Assembly: GCF_000485595.1 (NCBI RefSeq)
Contig: NW_014577112.1
Span: 455,128-477,837, forward strand
DNA: 22,710 nucleotides
Origin: Priapulus caudatus
Taxonomy: Eukaryota > Priapulida > Priapulimorpha > Priapulimorphida > Priapulidae
Direction: 5' to 3'
The position numbers and the translations under genes were made by a program. Positions 1-8,900 of this stretch are shown piece by piece. How positions within the stretch are numbered: the stretch's first letter is position 1; each line of letters opens with the position of its first letter. Under the pieces are notes generated by a model. That model saw only the letters and a list, made by a program, of their open reading frames with translations, searched no databases and was not told the DNA's origin.

Positions 1-61
<61 letters not shown>
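1..61. repeat. (GA)n microsatellite
   Basis: Uninterrupted GA dinucleotide repeat occupying the left edge of the window. The true array probably extends beyond it. Nothing else can be said from the sequence. Confidence 0.98.
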
Positions 62-62
<1 letters not shown>

Positions 63-690
63 ACCACCGCGTTCTGCCTAGAGCGGCCGTTGGGTGAGTA
101 GAACCCCGTATTGTCCCGTCGTTGTGGGGTGAGTAAATAATACAGTACTAGAGTAGAAGTATCGGTTCTGCACGAATAGCGGGGGAGTTAGTCTATTTCG
201 TGCGCGGCTGCACGGGAGGAGAAGCCGCCGGTTACTTAACTGTACTAGCTGTAGCTCTTTTCGCCCAGCTGCGTTCATAGTCCATTCTATTTGTTTAACC
301 TCTGTGTTTACCTTGGGTATACACTTGTTATTCAACGTAACGCGAGTTAAGCGGGCAGGGGTAAGAGTTGCTCCGTTGTGTGTGTGCGTGTCGTTACTTG
401 TCCAGCACTGTTGACTAACTACGACGCACCGGAACCGGAACCAAGCAGAACGGGTTATTGCGGGAGTGCAGTAGCACTCAAGCGCTCGAGTGGCTAGCAA
501 GGTCCGAGTGGCGACGATACGGCCAGTTCAACGCCTCCGGGCACAACAGGTGAGTGAAATACCTAAGGTTGTGTGCTAGTCACTAAGTATCGACCGGTGG
601 CGCCATCGGGTGTTGCCGGAAGACACGAAACGCTACACGTCTTTGTCACAACGCGCACCGTGCTGTTGGACAAGGCAGTAAGCACTTATA
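62..690 (+). other. CpG-rich stretch, possible noncoding first exon
   Basis: This stretch is clearly richer in G+C and in CpG than the AT-rich 2.9 kb that follows. It contains a consensus-like splice donor (CAG then GTGAGT, exon end near 549) and a perfect hairpin with 6-bp arms and a 4-base loop at 464-479. No reading frame resembles a known protein; the one long minus-strand frame has no recognisable domain and looks like chance in GC-rich DNA. It could be a promoter or untranslated first exon, or the leader of a retroelement. No terminal repeats or primer-binding site were recognised. Nothing here identifies a gene. Confidence 0.25.
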
Positions 691-3560
691 AATAATTAAT
701 GCGTACAATAACCAGCACTGTGGTAATATATTATATGCACACAAACGTTTCACAAACACCCTATATAATAAATGAACACTTTCCAAAAACAAATTTCCCT
801 AGTATCATAAAAATTGTTCATGCCATATGACATGTCTTTTTGTTACAGTTTTTTAAACTGGACTAATAAAAACCAAAAGTATTAAATGGCTCGTTTTTTG
901 GCACAAGTGCTTTTACATTTTTAGAAAATGTGAGAATAATGCTGGCAAGAAGACAAGCTAATTATCAGTTGGCATGTAAACAATTACCTTTAAAATGCAT
1001 AAGTTTTTACAGAAAGACAACTAATAATATCTTACAACTAACAATATCTTCCATAAGAAGAACCTAAAAAGTATTCATATTGTAAAGTAAAAATGTTTTC
1101 AAAAAAATATTAAACTTCACAATGAATTCCTGCATATATATAGCAATTTCAAAATAGCTCTCTCCATTGCAGCTTTTAGTGAAAAACTGGAAGTGTTTTT
1201 ATAAACTAATAAAAACACCTACTATTTGACTTCCTCACAATAAGTGTTTTCCATGCTACAAGCACAGACGTATGTGTTGCCAAGTATACCGTGCAATATT
1301 TACCCACCACTACACCCTAAAATTTCCCTTTGTAGGTTTCGATAAAGCTCTGATACTAGACATAAAATCACATAGACCCACTACCTAATAATAGACACAT
1401 TACATTAACAAATTATCAGGTGGTTTCCTTCCTTTTTCTGTTTTCATTACATGGTAAAGATTCACATTAAATACGGATGGTCATACATTAATGTCACTCT
1501 GCCACTATCACTATGGGCATGATACGATGGTATTACATCTTTGACAGTAGGTTCACTAGAGTGGCAAGCACGCATTTATAATCTTGACAGTCATTATCAC
1601 GAGCTACACTTCTGCATACAATGTAATTTATGATTCACATTTTACGTTTTTTTTAATTAGAAACGCTATCCTGACATTTATACATATTTTCTTCTTTAAT
1701 GTTTTCGTTGTTTTGCTTTAATATACATATAATGTACATGTATATATTTCTGTATATATAATATTGTGACAATTTATCTCACTTACCGTGTGGGTAGGCC
1801 ATACTTTTTTTCATACATTTATGATTATAAATCATATCCCCAACAATATATAACGATTTGTATCTCAAAATGATACACATGTGGGAATATACATTAAACA
1901 TGTTTCTTTAATTGTTTTTCGTTGATTTGCTTGTAAATATTCCTGCATATAATAGTATTCAGGCTATGTATCTATGTGCATGTCAGAAGGTTGAGAGAAT
2001 AAAGCCAACACTATTTTAAAGCATTCTTTCGGACATAGCATCCTCTTTTAGTCGTACTATACTTCAAATAAACCTTTGGGGTAAAACAAAATATTTCTAA
2101 AATAATGTTATACCTGCATAAATTAGGGGTTATGTGCTTGCATAGGAGAAGTGTAAGATATACCTTGCATTTATATTCCAGTTGCTTTACTACTTAGATG
2201 AATAACACGATACATTTTACCAGATACAACTGTTTACATCATCTTTGTTACACAATCATCTGGAATTCTGTTATTTTCCCAAAATATGACCAAAACATGA
2301 AAGGGAAAATACATATAAGGAAATATCTAAACAAGCAATGTGAAGCCGAGATAACACTTCAGTAGGCAGTACACAGTGCGCTTATTCGCGTTTATCACAC
2401 ACATTTCATAATTTTGTCATTCAAATATAATGTTCTATACTTCTTACATCTGACAATTGAAAATATGCCTCACCCAAACAACTATATACTTATGTAAGCA
2501 AACTTTGAAACTCTGGTATTTTGACACGAATGTGAACTAACCAATACAACACAATTACAGTTTGGAAGTAGAGTATAAAATTACTTTATAAATGCACTTA
2601 ATTAATGAATGTCATTTTCTTCTCTGATATAACATTTACTCATCACCAATATGCTTATGTTGACTGACAGCAATATCATTGATAGATCTATCTTGGTTAA
2701 TTTTTACTGAACCGTGTTGATTCAAAACTTATTTAATGAATTTCATTGATATTATCATGATTTAGGCCTAACTAATGTATATCTCTTCTAAAAAGAAAAT
2801 CGTGAGCTTTCTAGACTTATTGGATGCATTTTAAATTAAAAGTTTCAATATATTTATTACAGTAACAGCAAAAATAAATCAATTTAAAAAATGTCCCTAT
2901 CTACAATTATGAAAATAATAGATATTTTTAAAGCTTTTCCCTAAAACCTTGCTTCAATTCCATATTCTTAATCAATTCAATTTTTTCATTTATTCGATTT
3001 TAAAAATCTTTGCTATTTTCAATGCTCGACCTATGCAATTTTTTTCGTGTTTTTTTAACAGACATGGCAAAAGAATATGATGGTGGTTTGTCACCTGTAT
3101 GTCCTGTATGGAATCTGTTAAGGAATACTGCAATTTTACATGACAGTAGGCTCTCAAGCAATTCACTGATCCTGTAGTATTTTAAGAAATTATTGGAATT
3201 TCCATGTACGTGCATTATCAAGCTACAAGTGATATAGTATAGTGATATTGTGATAGCGTATAGTGAAGAAATGACATCAAATTATCTAGAATAAGATTGA
3301 ACTTAATTCATAGTCCGATCTACTTCAAACTCTAAATACATGTATTATATATAGAATGTAGATTATATATGGCAAGTTGGTGCTGTTTGACAAAAATATA
3401 TATTTATATATGGCTTTGCACAAGATAATTTTAAGTTTGATATTTTTGATGATAGTGATTTTAGTCCCAAAAATATTAAAAAAATAAAAGGCACTCAAAC
3501 TACATAAAGGCTTCGAGCAAGCAGAACAGCTTGCTTTCCGATTAAACCTTTCACAGAACT
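691..3560. other. AT-rich intergenic or intronic DNA, no gene seen
   Basis: Long AT-rich stretch with many short A/T runs and ATATAT clusters (for example near 1720-1770 and 3340-3415). No open frame has coding character or a recognisable domain, and no tRNA or rRNA was seen. A short TATAGTGATATTG-like repetition lies near 3228-3270. It could be a large intron of a gene starting at left, but nothing proves that. Confidence 0.6.
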
Positions 3561-3659
3561 AAACTAGACAGAGTGCACTCATGGAGTGCATACCTCCGCC
3601 AGCGACATACGACTCACGAACACACGAATAACCCACGATATACGCCAGCGTACTGACAT

Positions 3660-3765
3660 GTGTACACGCTGAATTGCTGGTTTGCTGCTCGCTCGCTGCT
3701 GCTCGCTCACATGTGTATACACGCCCGCTGGCTCACTGCGCTGGCTGGCTCGCTGGCTGACGCGC
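3660..3765. repeat. GCTC/GCTG-rich low-complexity segment
   Basis: Short, imperfect repeats of GCTCGCTGCT and GCTGGCTCGCTGG type, with ACATGTGTACACGC and ACATGTGTATACACGC each occurring once as a longer direct repeat. It lies inside the inverted-repeat-bounded element and is not coding. Confidence 0.65.
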
Positions 3766-3781
3766 TAATATCGATCGCGCG

Positions 3782-3868
3782 AACACACTAACACACTAAC
3801 ACACGAACACACGAACACACGAACACACTAACACACTAACACACGAACACACGAACACATGAACAAAC
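3782..3868. repeat. 8-bp minisatellite, unit AACACAC(T/G)
   Basis: About eleven head-to-tail copies of AACACACT or AACACACG, with the last units degenerate. The T and G variants come in runs (two T, three G, two T, two G), suggesting that blocks of several units were duplicated together. Confidence 0.85.
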
Positions 3869-3910
3869 GAGAGCGAAAACAACCTCCTCCAACTCCGTTG
3901 GGCGGAGGTA

Positions 3911-4244
3911 ATAACACAGCATATACATTAAATGCACTTAACCCATGTACTTCGTATCGCACGGTCGCTTTAAAAACCCCATGGATGCTAAATTCTTGCT
4001 ACAAGTATACACACTGACACACAGACTTTCACTCACGGTTGACGACGTACGCCCGCGCTACATCCGCCGTCTTATGTATGTACAGCACCGTCGACCGACT
4101 CCCTTCACGCCGTTGCGATTATCGGCTTTATCTCGACGCCGTCGACCTCGTCGTATTGTGCTGTACGTAGGCAGCGGCGGGCACGCCGTGCGCGGGGGGA
4201 CGTCGCCGACACCTGCGAGGGTCGCGAGGTGACGGACGAGTGGC
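3911..4244. other. CpG-rich segment ending at an N, no gene recognised
   Basis: Composition changes from AT-rich to strongly CpG-rich near 4040 and stays so up to the single N at 4245. Open frames exist on both strands (for example 3945-4232 on plus) but are arginine-rich translations of GC-rich DNA with no recognisable motif. The segment ends at an assembly N, so its right-hand neighbour in the genome is uncertain. Confidence 0.4.
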
Positions 4245-4245
4245 N

Positions 4246-4821
4246 CATCTTCTTGGGATTCTAAAGCCACATCATCCCAGTTTACCAAAGGACCCTAGGA
4301 CACTTTTGAACACTCAAACTACCTATGATGTGCGTGATGTGAAAGGTGGGCATTATTACCACTTTGGAATTGCCAAAGGTGTTGTTGAGGTTTGCAAGTC
4401 TGATGCTATTGTAGTTGGTGCTGATGCTCAAATTTCCATCCAGGTAAACATTGATGGGCTTCCCATATTCAAGAGTTCAAAAACACAGTTTTGGCCAATT
4501 CTTGGTAGAATAGTGGAACCTACCATTTCCAAAGTTTTCATCATTGGCTTGTTTTGTGGTAATGGGAAGCCAGGAGATGTTGGCGAATACCTTCATGATT
4601 TTGTCACAGAGTTGCATGATATCACAGCTCATGGCATTGATATGGGAGGGACAGAGACATCTATGTCTATCTCTTGTTTTATTTGTGATGCTCCAGCCAG
4701 GGCTTTTATCAAGCAAGTCAAATCCCATAATGCTTACCATGGTTGTGAGAAGTGTGAGCAAACGGGGGCCTGGGCAACCAAGGTTATTTTTCCAGAAACA
4801 GACGCTCATCTACGTACTGAT
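4246..4821 (+). CDS. CACTA/EnSpm-like transposase, catalytic core fragment on an N-flanked piece
   Basis: This block sits exactly between two single N bases (4245 and 4822) and is open from end to end. It begins with HLLGILKPHHPSLPKD and continues through NIDGLPIFKSS...FWPILG, FCGNGKPGDV, FICDAPARAF and GCEKCEQTG. These are the motifs of the animal CACTA/EnSpm-type transposase core; the D of NIDGLP and the D of FICDAPAR are the likely first two catalytic acids. Bases 4422-4821 duplicate 5673-6071 of the gene downstream, but without the frameshifts there. Bases 4246-4421 encode a portion missing from that gene. The block is best read as a contig belonging inside the downstream gene that was placed in the wrong spot. 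An independent element fragment is less likely, because both block ends coincide with Ns. Confidence 0.8.
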
Positions 4822-4822
4822 N

Positions 4823-5177
4823 GCTTCTTTTAGCTTGTGGTACATACGCAATTAAATGATATCTTGTTCATCTATGATATGATGAGCGGATGAGTGAGTA
4901 GGCCTATGTATGTCATTTGTGGGGTCGTCGGGTCAGGTGATCGAGGTGTGCCAAAATTAGTGAAGTACGGTAGGCCTATAGCTGGAGCTGGTCTAGGTCT
5001 AGTATTCTAGTATGCTATATAGTATAGAGTCGGAGTGATATATTTTACGGTCTTCAGTTCAATCGCATCGGTTGTGAGTCTGCTGAATAACTAGGCTAAA
5101 CTAGCATTCATAAATTAAAAACAGTCCTGTTCTCGGGAGACCAGTCATACCACTCCGTCGACCACCGGTAACTGAAA
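4823..5177 (+). other. Leader region upstream of the CACTA-like ORF
   Basis: Noncoding sequence before the transposase start at 5178, with TAGGCCTA words near 4900 and 4972 and a TATA-rich patch near 5010-5030. It probably holds the promoter and 5' untranslated part of the element. A 5' terminal inverted repeat beginning CACTA was looked for and not found, so the left end of the element is not placed. Confidence 0.35.
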
Positions 5178-5675
5178 ATGTCTTGCCGTGAAGAGTCATA
5201 TTGGACAAAGCGAAGGAAAATTAATGCTTCTGTCCAATCTGAGATGTCAGATTTATTGGGGTTGTCAACGTCGACTGGGACATGTTCTAAGTCACCTGTC
5301 TTATCATTATCAGACATGTCGGAGACGGAGCCTTATCTGGCGCCTGAATCAGATGGTGATATTGACGAGAGTGTGTCATTAGATGATGGTAACTTGATGG
5401 AAGATTTAGAAAATGTTGGCCTAGATCAGCATGTTGGACTTGGAGAAAATTCCCATCATGGTGACACACCCAATCCACTGTTGGAGAACATGCTTGATTC
5501 AGATGACATGGGTGTAGGTTTTGATGTCGATGTTCATGTTGTTGAACATGATTTACATGACGGCAGTGATTTCAGTGATTTTGACTCGGAACGCGAACCT
5601 GATAGTGATAGTGCGTTATCCGACTGTGATAGTGGCCTTGAAACCAATGACTTGACTGCTGAACTTGCTGCATGA
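5178..5675 (+). CDS. CACTA-like transposase, acidic N-terminal part
   Basis: A 165-residue frame starting at an ATG preceded by AAA. The start, MSCREESYWTKRRKIN, is basic and short. It is followed by a long stretch rich in Asp, Glu and Ser (roughly residues 50-155, with many SDSD-type runs), which is common ahead of the catalytic core in animal CACTA-type transposases. The frame ends in a TGA at 5673-5675 exactly where sequence homologous to the N-flanked piece starts. In related proteins the text continues into a helix leading to a HxxLPKD motif, which is found at 4246 onward. The stop is therefore probably created by a deletion or misjoin of roughly 200 bases rather than being the real end of the protein. 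Confidence 0.7.
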   Translation: MSCREESYWTKRRKINASVQSEMSDLLGLSTSTGTCSKSPVLSLSDMSETEPYLAPESDGDIDESVSLDDGNLMEDLENVGLDQHVGLGENSHHGDTPNPLLENMLDSDDMGVGFDVDVHVVEHDLHDGSDFSDFDSEREPDSDSALSDCDSGLETNDLTAELAA

Positions 5676-5992
5676 TGCTCAAATTTCCATCCAGGTAAAC
5701 ATTGATGGGCTTCCCATATTCAAGAGTTCAAAAACACAGTTTTGGCCAATTCTTGGTAGAATAGTGAACCTACCATTTCAAAGTTTTCATCATTGGTTGT
5801 TTTGTGGTAATGGAAGCCAGGAATGTTGGCGAATACCTTCATGTTTTTGTCAGCAGAGTTTGCATGATATCACAGCTCATGGCATTGATATTGGGAAGGA
5901 GACAGAGACCATCTGATGTCTGTGCTCTTGTTATTTGTGATGCTCCAGCCAAGGGCTTTTATCAAGCAAGTCAATTCCATAATCTTACATGG
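5673..5992 (+). pseudogene. Frameshifted copy of the CACTA transposase core
   Basis: This stretch aligns with 4422-4741 of the N-flanked piece but carries more than ten one- or two-base insertions and deletions, mostly in homopolymers (for example GGTAATGGGAAG there against GGTAATGGAAG here). It is therefore open only in short pieces. The first 80 or so bases, and the bases after about 5993, match the other copy almost perfectly, so the errors are confined to an internal block. That pattern fits a gap closed with unpolished long-read sequence better than natural decay. The catalytic motifs are recognisable across frames. Confidence 0.7.
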
Positions 5993-7187
5993 TTGTGAGA
6001 AGTGTGAGCAAACGGGGGCCTGGGCAACCAAGGTTATTTTTCCAGAAACAGACGCTCATCTACGTACTGATGTAGCATTTAATGAAATGATTGACGGTGA
6101 TCATCATATTGCTCCATCTCCCCTTCAGAATCTTGTTGGGATGGTATCACAAGTTCCTCTTGACCCAATGCACTTGGTGCATTTAGGTGTAATGAAAAGA
6201 TTAATTTGGAATTGGATGAAGGGGCCTGTTGCCAATAGATGTCGAATTGGGGCGAACAGTGTCCGGCAAGTTTCTGCATCTCTGTTGTCTTATGCAGAAT
6301 ATATTCCAAAAGAATTTCCAAGAAAATGCAGGTCTCTGCTGGAGGTGGACAGATGGAAGGCAACAGAATTCAGACAATTTTTGCTGTACTCTGGAATTGT
6401 TGCTTTGAAAGGAAAGATCTCTGATCAATTCTACAAGCATTTCTTAGTTATTTTTGTTGCAATGTATACCCTATCAAGTCCTCTTCTCTGTGCTGGTCAT
6501 TGTGAATATGCTGATCAGCTACTTGTAATCTTTGTTCAGCAATGGGAAGATTTGTATGGTAGGGAGATGTTGGTATACAATGTCCACAATCTCATTCACT
6601 TGGCTGCTGATGCACGAAAATTTGGTGCTTTGGATTCCTTTTCGGCATATCCATTTGAGAGTTTTCTTGGCAGAATTAAAAAGATGATAAGGAGCCCTAG
6701 ATTTCCTCTTCAGCAGGTTATAAGAAGGCTTTCTGAATCATGTCACTCGGCATCTCATAACAACAGGAAAAAACAAGAATGTGCATTGGGTAAACTACAT
6801 TTCTTTGGGCCTCTCCCAAGCGAATATAGACAATTTAAACAGTTTGGAGAAGTCTTGTGCAATACTGCCAATACTATTTACTTTTCTGTTGAAGGTGCTG
6901 ATCGTTGCATTAAGGTGGGGAAACGTTATGGCTTGATTAGGAACATAATCAGCTTAGATCCTTGCAAGAATGAATGCGACTCTTGCAAGGTGATATATGA
7001 ACCTTTCACTACAGTTTCAGATTTCTTTGACTATCCAATGGGCTCATCGGACATAGGTATTGTGAGAGTTGCAGGAATGAGCAATAATTGTAAGGTGATT
7101 AATATATCTGAGATCAGTTGTAAGTGTGTAATGTTGCCTTACAAGGAAGATTTTGTCCTCATTCCTATGCTTCATCAGTTCTACTAG
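5916..7187 (+). CDS. CACTA/EnSpm-like transposase, C-terminal half
   Basis: A 423-residue open frame; homology becomes continuous in this frame from the AFIKQV motif near 5950, so the first residues are probably an artefact of the preceding frameshifts. Motifs in order are GCEKCEQTGAW (zinc-knuckle-like CxxC), PETDAHLRTD, SPLQNLV, PLDPMHLVHLGVMKRLIWNW (the conserved D-x-M-H region), YNVHNLIHLAADA and a YPFESFLGRIKKMIRSPRFP motif corresponding to the DUF4218-type region of EnSpm transposases. The frame ends at a TAG with no downstream homology, so the C-terminus appears complete. The full protein would cut and paste DNA through an RNase H-like fold; here it cannot be read as one chain in the given sequence. 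Confidence 0.82.
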   Translation: MSVLLLFVMLQPRAFIKQVNSIILHGCEKCEQTGAWATKVIFPETDAHLRTDVAFNEMIDGDHHIAPSPLQNLVGMVSQVPLDPMHLVHLGVMKRLIWNWMKGPVANRCRIGANSVRQVSASLLSYAEYIPKEFPRKCRSLLEVDRWKATEFRQFLLYSGIVALKGKISDQFYKHFLVIFVAMYTLSSPLLCAGHCEYADQLLVIFVQQWEDLYGREMLVYNVHNLIHLAADARKFGALDSFSAYPFESFLGRIKKMIRSPRFPLQQVIRRLSESCHSASHNNRKKQECALGKLHFFGPLPSEYRQFKQFGEVLCNTANTIYFSVEGADRCIKVGKRYGLIRNIISLDPCKNECDSCKVIYEPFTTVSDFFDYPMGSSDIGIVRVAGMSNNCKVINISEISCKCVMLPYKEDFVLIPMLHQFY

Positions 7188-7284
7188 TACAAGTTCCTAA
7201 ACTGGGTAAAACTACACACCCTAAGATCTCTTTGCCTTGTTATATTTACTAATGATGGGAGGAATGTTCAATTTTCCATTGAAT

Positions 7285-7350
7285 TTGGTCTCTGTAATAA
7301 GGACACCAGTTGTCAGTCCACAGGGTGTCTTTAATAGAGAGGTTCTACTG
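7285..7350. repeat. GGACACC-type dispersed repeat, probable right terminus of the CACTA element
   Basis: Contains CTCTGTAATAAGGACACC, TTGTCAGTCC and, on the opposite strand, AGAACCTCTCTATTAAAGACACCC. Related words recur near 11087-11285 inside an intron of the next gene. Its position about 100 bases after the transposase stop suggests it is the terminal or subterminal repeat of the CACTA-like element. Confidence 0.45.
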
Positions 7351-7510
7351 TATGTATTGTCAATGTAAATGTTAAGCTAAGTCATGTTTGTTGTCCACAG
7401 AGAGACTGGGGCCTATTAGAATAAATGTTGTGTTTCCTAGGTAGGCCTACATGTAGATGTAATCTTAGTTGACTACCAGCACCCAATGAAGCTTACATTG
7501 TAAATTCGAT

Positions 7511-7708
7511 TACTGTAACCCGGAAATTGTTTGCGGAAGACGCATTTCCCCCGCAAAATATACATATTTGTGCGTTTTAATTTTGCAGAACTAAGGGAGC
7601 CGTAATGCATTTATGAATGGATAAAGCAAAAATGTGCGCTTGTTAATTTTGCGGATCAGGTTGGACTGCAAAATTAAAATGCCCGCAAAATTGTCTTGGG
7701 TTACAGTA
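7511..7708. mobile_element. MITE with TACTGTAACCC terminal inverted repeats
   Basis: Starts TACTGTAACCC and ends GGGTTACAGTA, an exact 11-bp inverted repeat. The similarity continues imperfectly inward to TTTGCGG and CCGCAAAA, giving arms of about 26 bases. The 198-bp interior is noncoding and has further copies of AATTTTGC/GCAAAATT. It is small, noncoding and TIR-bounded, so a MITE is the natural call. The parent family is not identified. Confidence 0.75.
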
Positions 7709-8381
7709 CGCATTGAGATTTTTGGGTGTTAAATTTTTTGGGTGTTTCACGGCTCGACACTAGTGGAGGCAATACCTGCGCTGCCTTCCTGTTTAGCCTC
7801 AATGCCCCAAACTTTTAGACTTTCAGACTGTGCTTAGTTAGTACTTCTAAACAAAAACTTGTGAAGATCCATGAAACCAGTTTCCAGCAACAATAGCTAT
7901 TATTTTGCAGTCATTTTCTTGGAATTCCACAACGTAATAATCGTATGCCATTTCTGTTGTCATGATGTCCAGATTCTAATTTGTTAAAAAAAGATCATAC
8001 ATTTTCCAATACACTACTGGTTGCAATTTTAGTTTTGATCAAATATAAAATGAATATGAGATAGGCCTGTCCTGTCTCCTCAAAGTTCCTATTCCATGTG
8101 CAGGGATTAACCCACTGCTAACAATAAAGAAAGGTAGCCTAAATGCTAAGGGTTCACAAATTGAAATTTAAGTGTTTTCCCATGATGCACTGAAAAGTTT
8201 CATTGCCAACCAAATTTAAACTCAAGAAGTGATCATGGAACATTTGAAGTACTTATTAAATCTTGAATAATGTAAATTGGCTTCTACATTTTCAATGGGC
8301 CAAAAATAACAAATACGCAAGCTCAACATAGTGAGATAAAATTAAAAAGGACAGATAAATAATAATAGCAATCAAACTTAC
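7709..8381. other. Intergenic stretch, no feature seen
   Basis: Moderately AT-rich sequence between the MITE and the first exon-like signal on the minus strand. No open frame of interest, no repeat and no RNA gene were recognised. Confidence 0.5.
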
Positions 8382-8504
8382 TTGTTTTATAAAGTATGCT
8401 AACTACTGGATAGGCAACCCAGTCGTCTGACGGGACCTCCTTCTTCATTGCCGCCACATCATTTTTCTGGTCATTGTATGGAGGCCAGCTAACACATGGA
8501 AACC
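8382..8504 (-). CDS. Single exon of the WPPY type seen at the N-terminus of DUF4806 proteins, on the opposite strand
   Basis: On the minus strand a pyrimidine-rich acceptor (CTCCTACAG) precedes a 123-nt exon that ends at a strong donor (GTAAGT). It encodes GFPCVSWPPYNDQ followed by DDWVAYPVVSILYKT. A WPPY motif followed about 20 residues later by a W-x-x-Y-x-V-x-x-(V/I)-(L/I) motif is the pattern I associate with the N-terminal exon of DUF4806-containing invertebrate proteins. The exon is symmetrical (phase 1 at both ends). The rest of such a gene lies immediately to the right, but on the plus strand. Either this is an exon of a separate minus-strand paralogue, or a small inversion has flipped it. 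Chance is unlikely given the splice signals and motif together. Confidence 0.5.
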
Positions 8505-8900
8505 CTGTAGGAGTAAAGATAATAAGGCCATAAAGTAACACTTCATGTTTATTATCTGGTTAGGGGTCACACTTAAGATATGTTGAAGTAGCGTACTAGT
8601 ATCTTTTTTGGCAAACCCTCACCGCTGGCAATTACACCCGTTACATCGGTGTGAATAATGCCGTCCTATCCTTATTAGTATTACTATATTACATCTTGAC
8701 CCAATTCATTATCATGTATTTTTTTGTAGACACCAAAAGTTCCGACTTGGCAGCGGCAAAAGCTCTCTTGCATGTCTTGAAATCAACGGAAGCTTCCCCT
8801 TTCTCCCAATAGGCATCATACAATGTATGTCCAGTCCATGTACAATACATGCACCTCTGCTCTGGCAATATTTTTAACAAACACCTTGATTTGTCCTCAG

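Larger units (their letters stand above)
3591..3910. mobile_element. MITE-like repeat bounded by 10-bp inverted repeats
   Basis: TACCTCCGCC at 3591-3600 is matched by its exact reverse complement GGCGGAGGTA at 3901-3910, enclosing about 300 bp of low-complexity sequence. Immediately outside the left arm lies a second hairpin, TGCACTC-ATG-GAGTGCA (3574-3590). The interior has no coding capacity and consists of a GCTC/GCTG-rich segment and an 8-bp tandem array. A nonautonomous element is the natural reading, but no target-site duplication was verified and the superfamily is unknown. Confidence 0.4.
5178..7350 (+). mobile_element. CACTA/EnSpm-like DNA transposon, boundaries approximate
   Basis: This span holds an acidic N-terminal ORF, a damaged catalytic core and an intact C-terminal transposase region in the same orientation. 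It is followed by a terminal-type repeat with GGACACC and CTCTGTAATAAGG words ending near 7350. Families of this type in invertebrates carry GGACACC-like subterminal repeats, which supports a right end near there, although a clean terminal TAGTG was not seen. The left end is unknown and probably upstream of 5178. Part of the apparent damage is likely an assembly effect. Confidence 0.6.

Noticed and set aside
78-500. 140-codon minus-strand open frame in the CpG-rich left region
   Set aside because: No domain, no convincing start context, and the composition explains the lack of stops. A splice-donor-like site on the plus strand suggests the other strand if anything.
3782-3868. Possible CRISPR-like or telomere-like array
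   Set aside because: The repeat unit is 8 bp with no spacers and is not a known telomere unit; it is a simple minisatellite in a eukaryotic genome.
3945-4232. Arg-rich open frame before the first N
   Set aside because: The residues are those expected from CpG-rich DNA, no motif is recognisable, and an overlapping open frame exists on the other strand.
8630-8670. Possible tRNA-like hairpin (ACACC...GGTGT)
   Set aside because: Only one short stem is present; no acceptor stem, anticodon arm or T-loop could be drawn.
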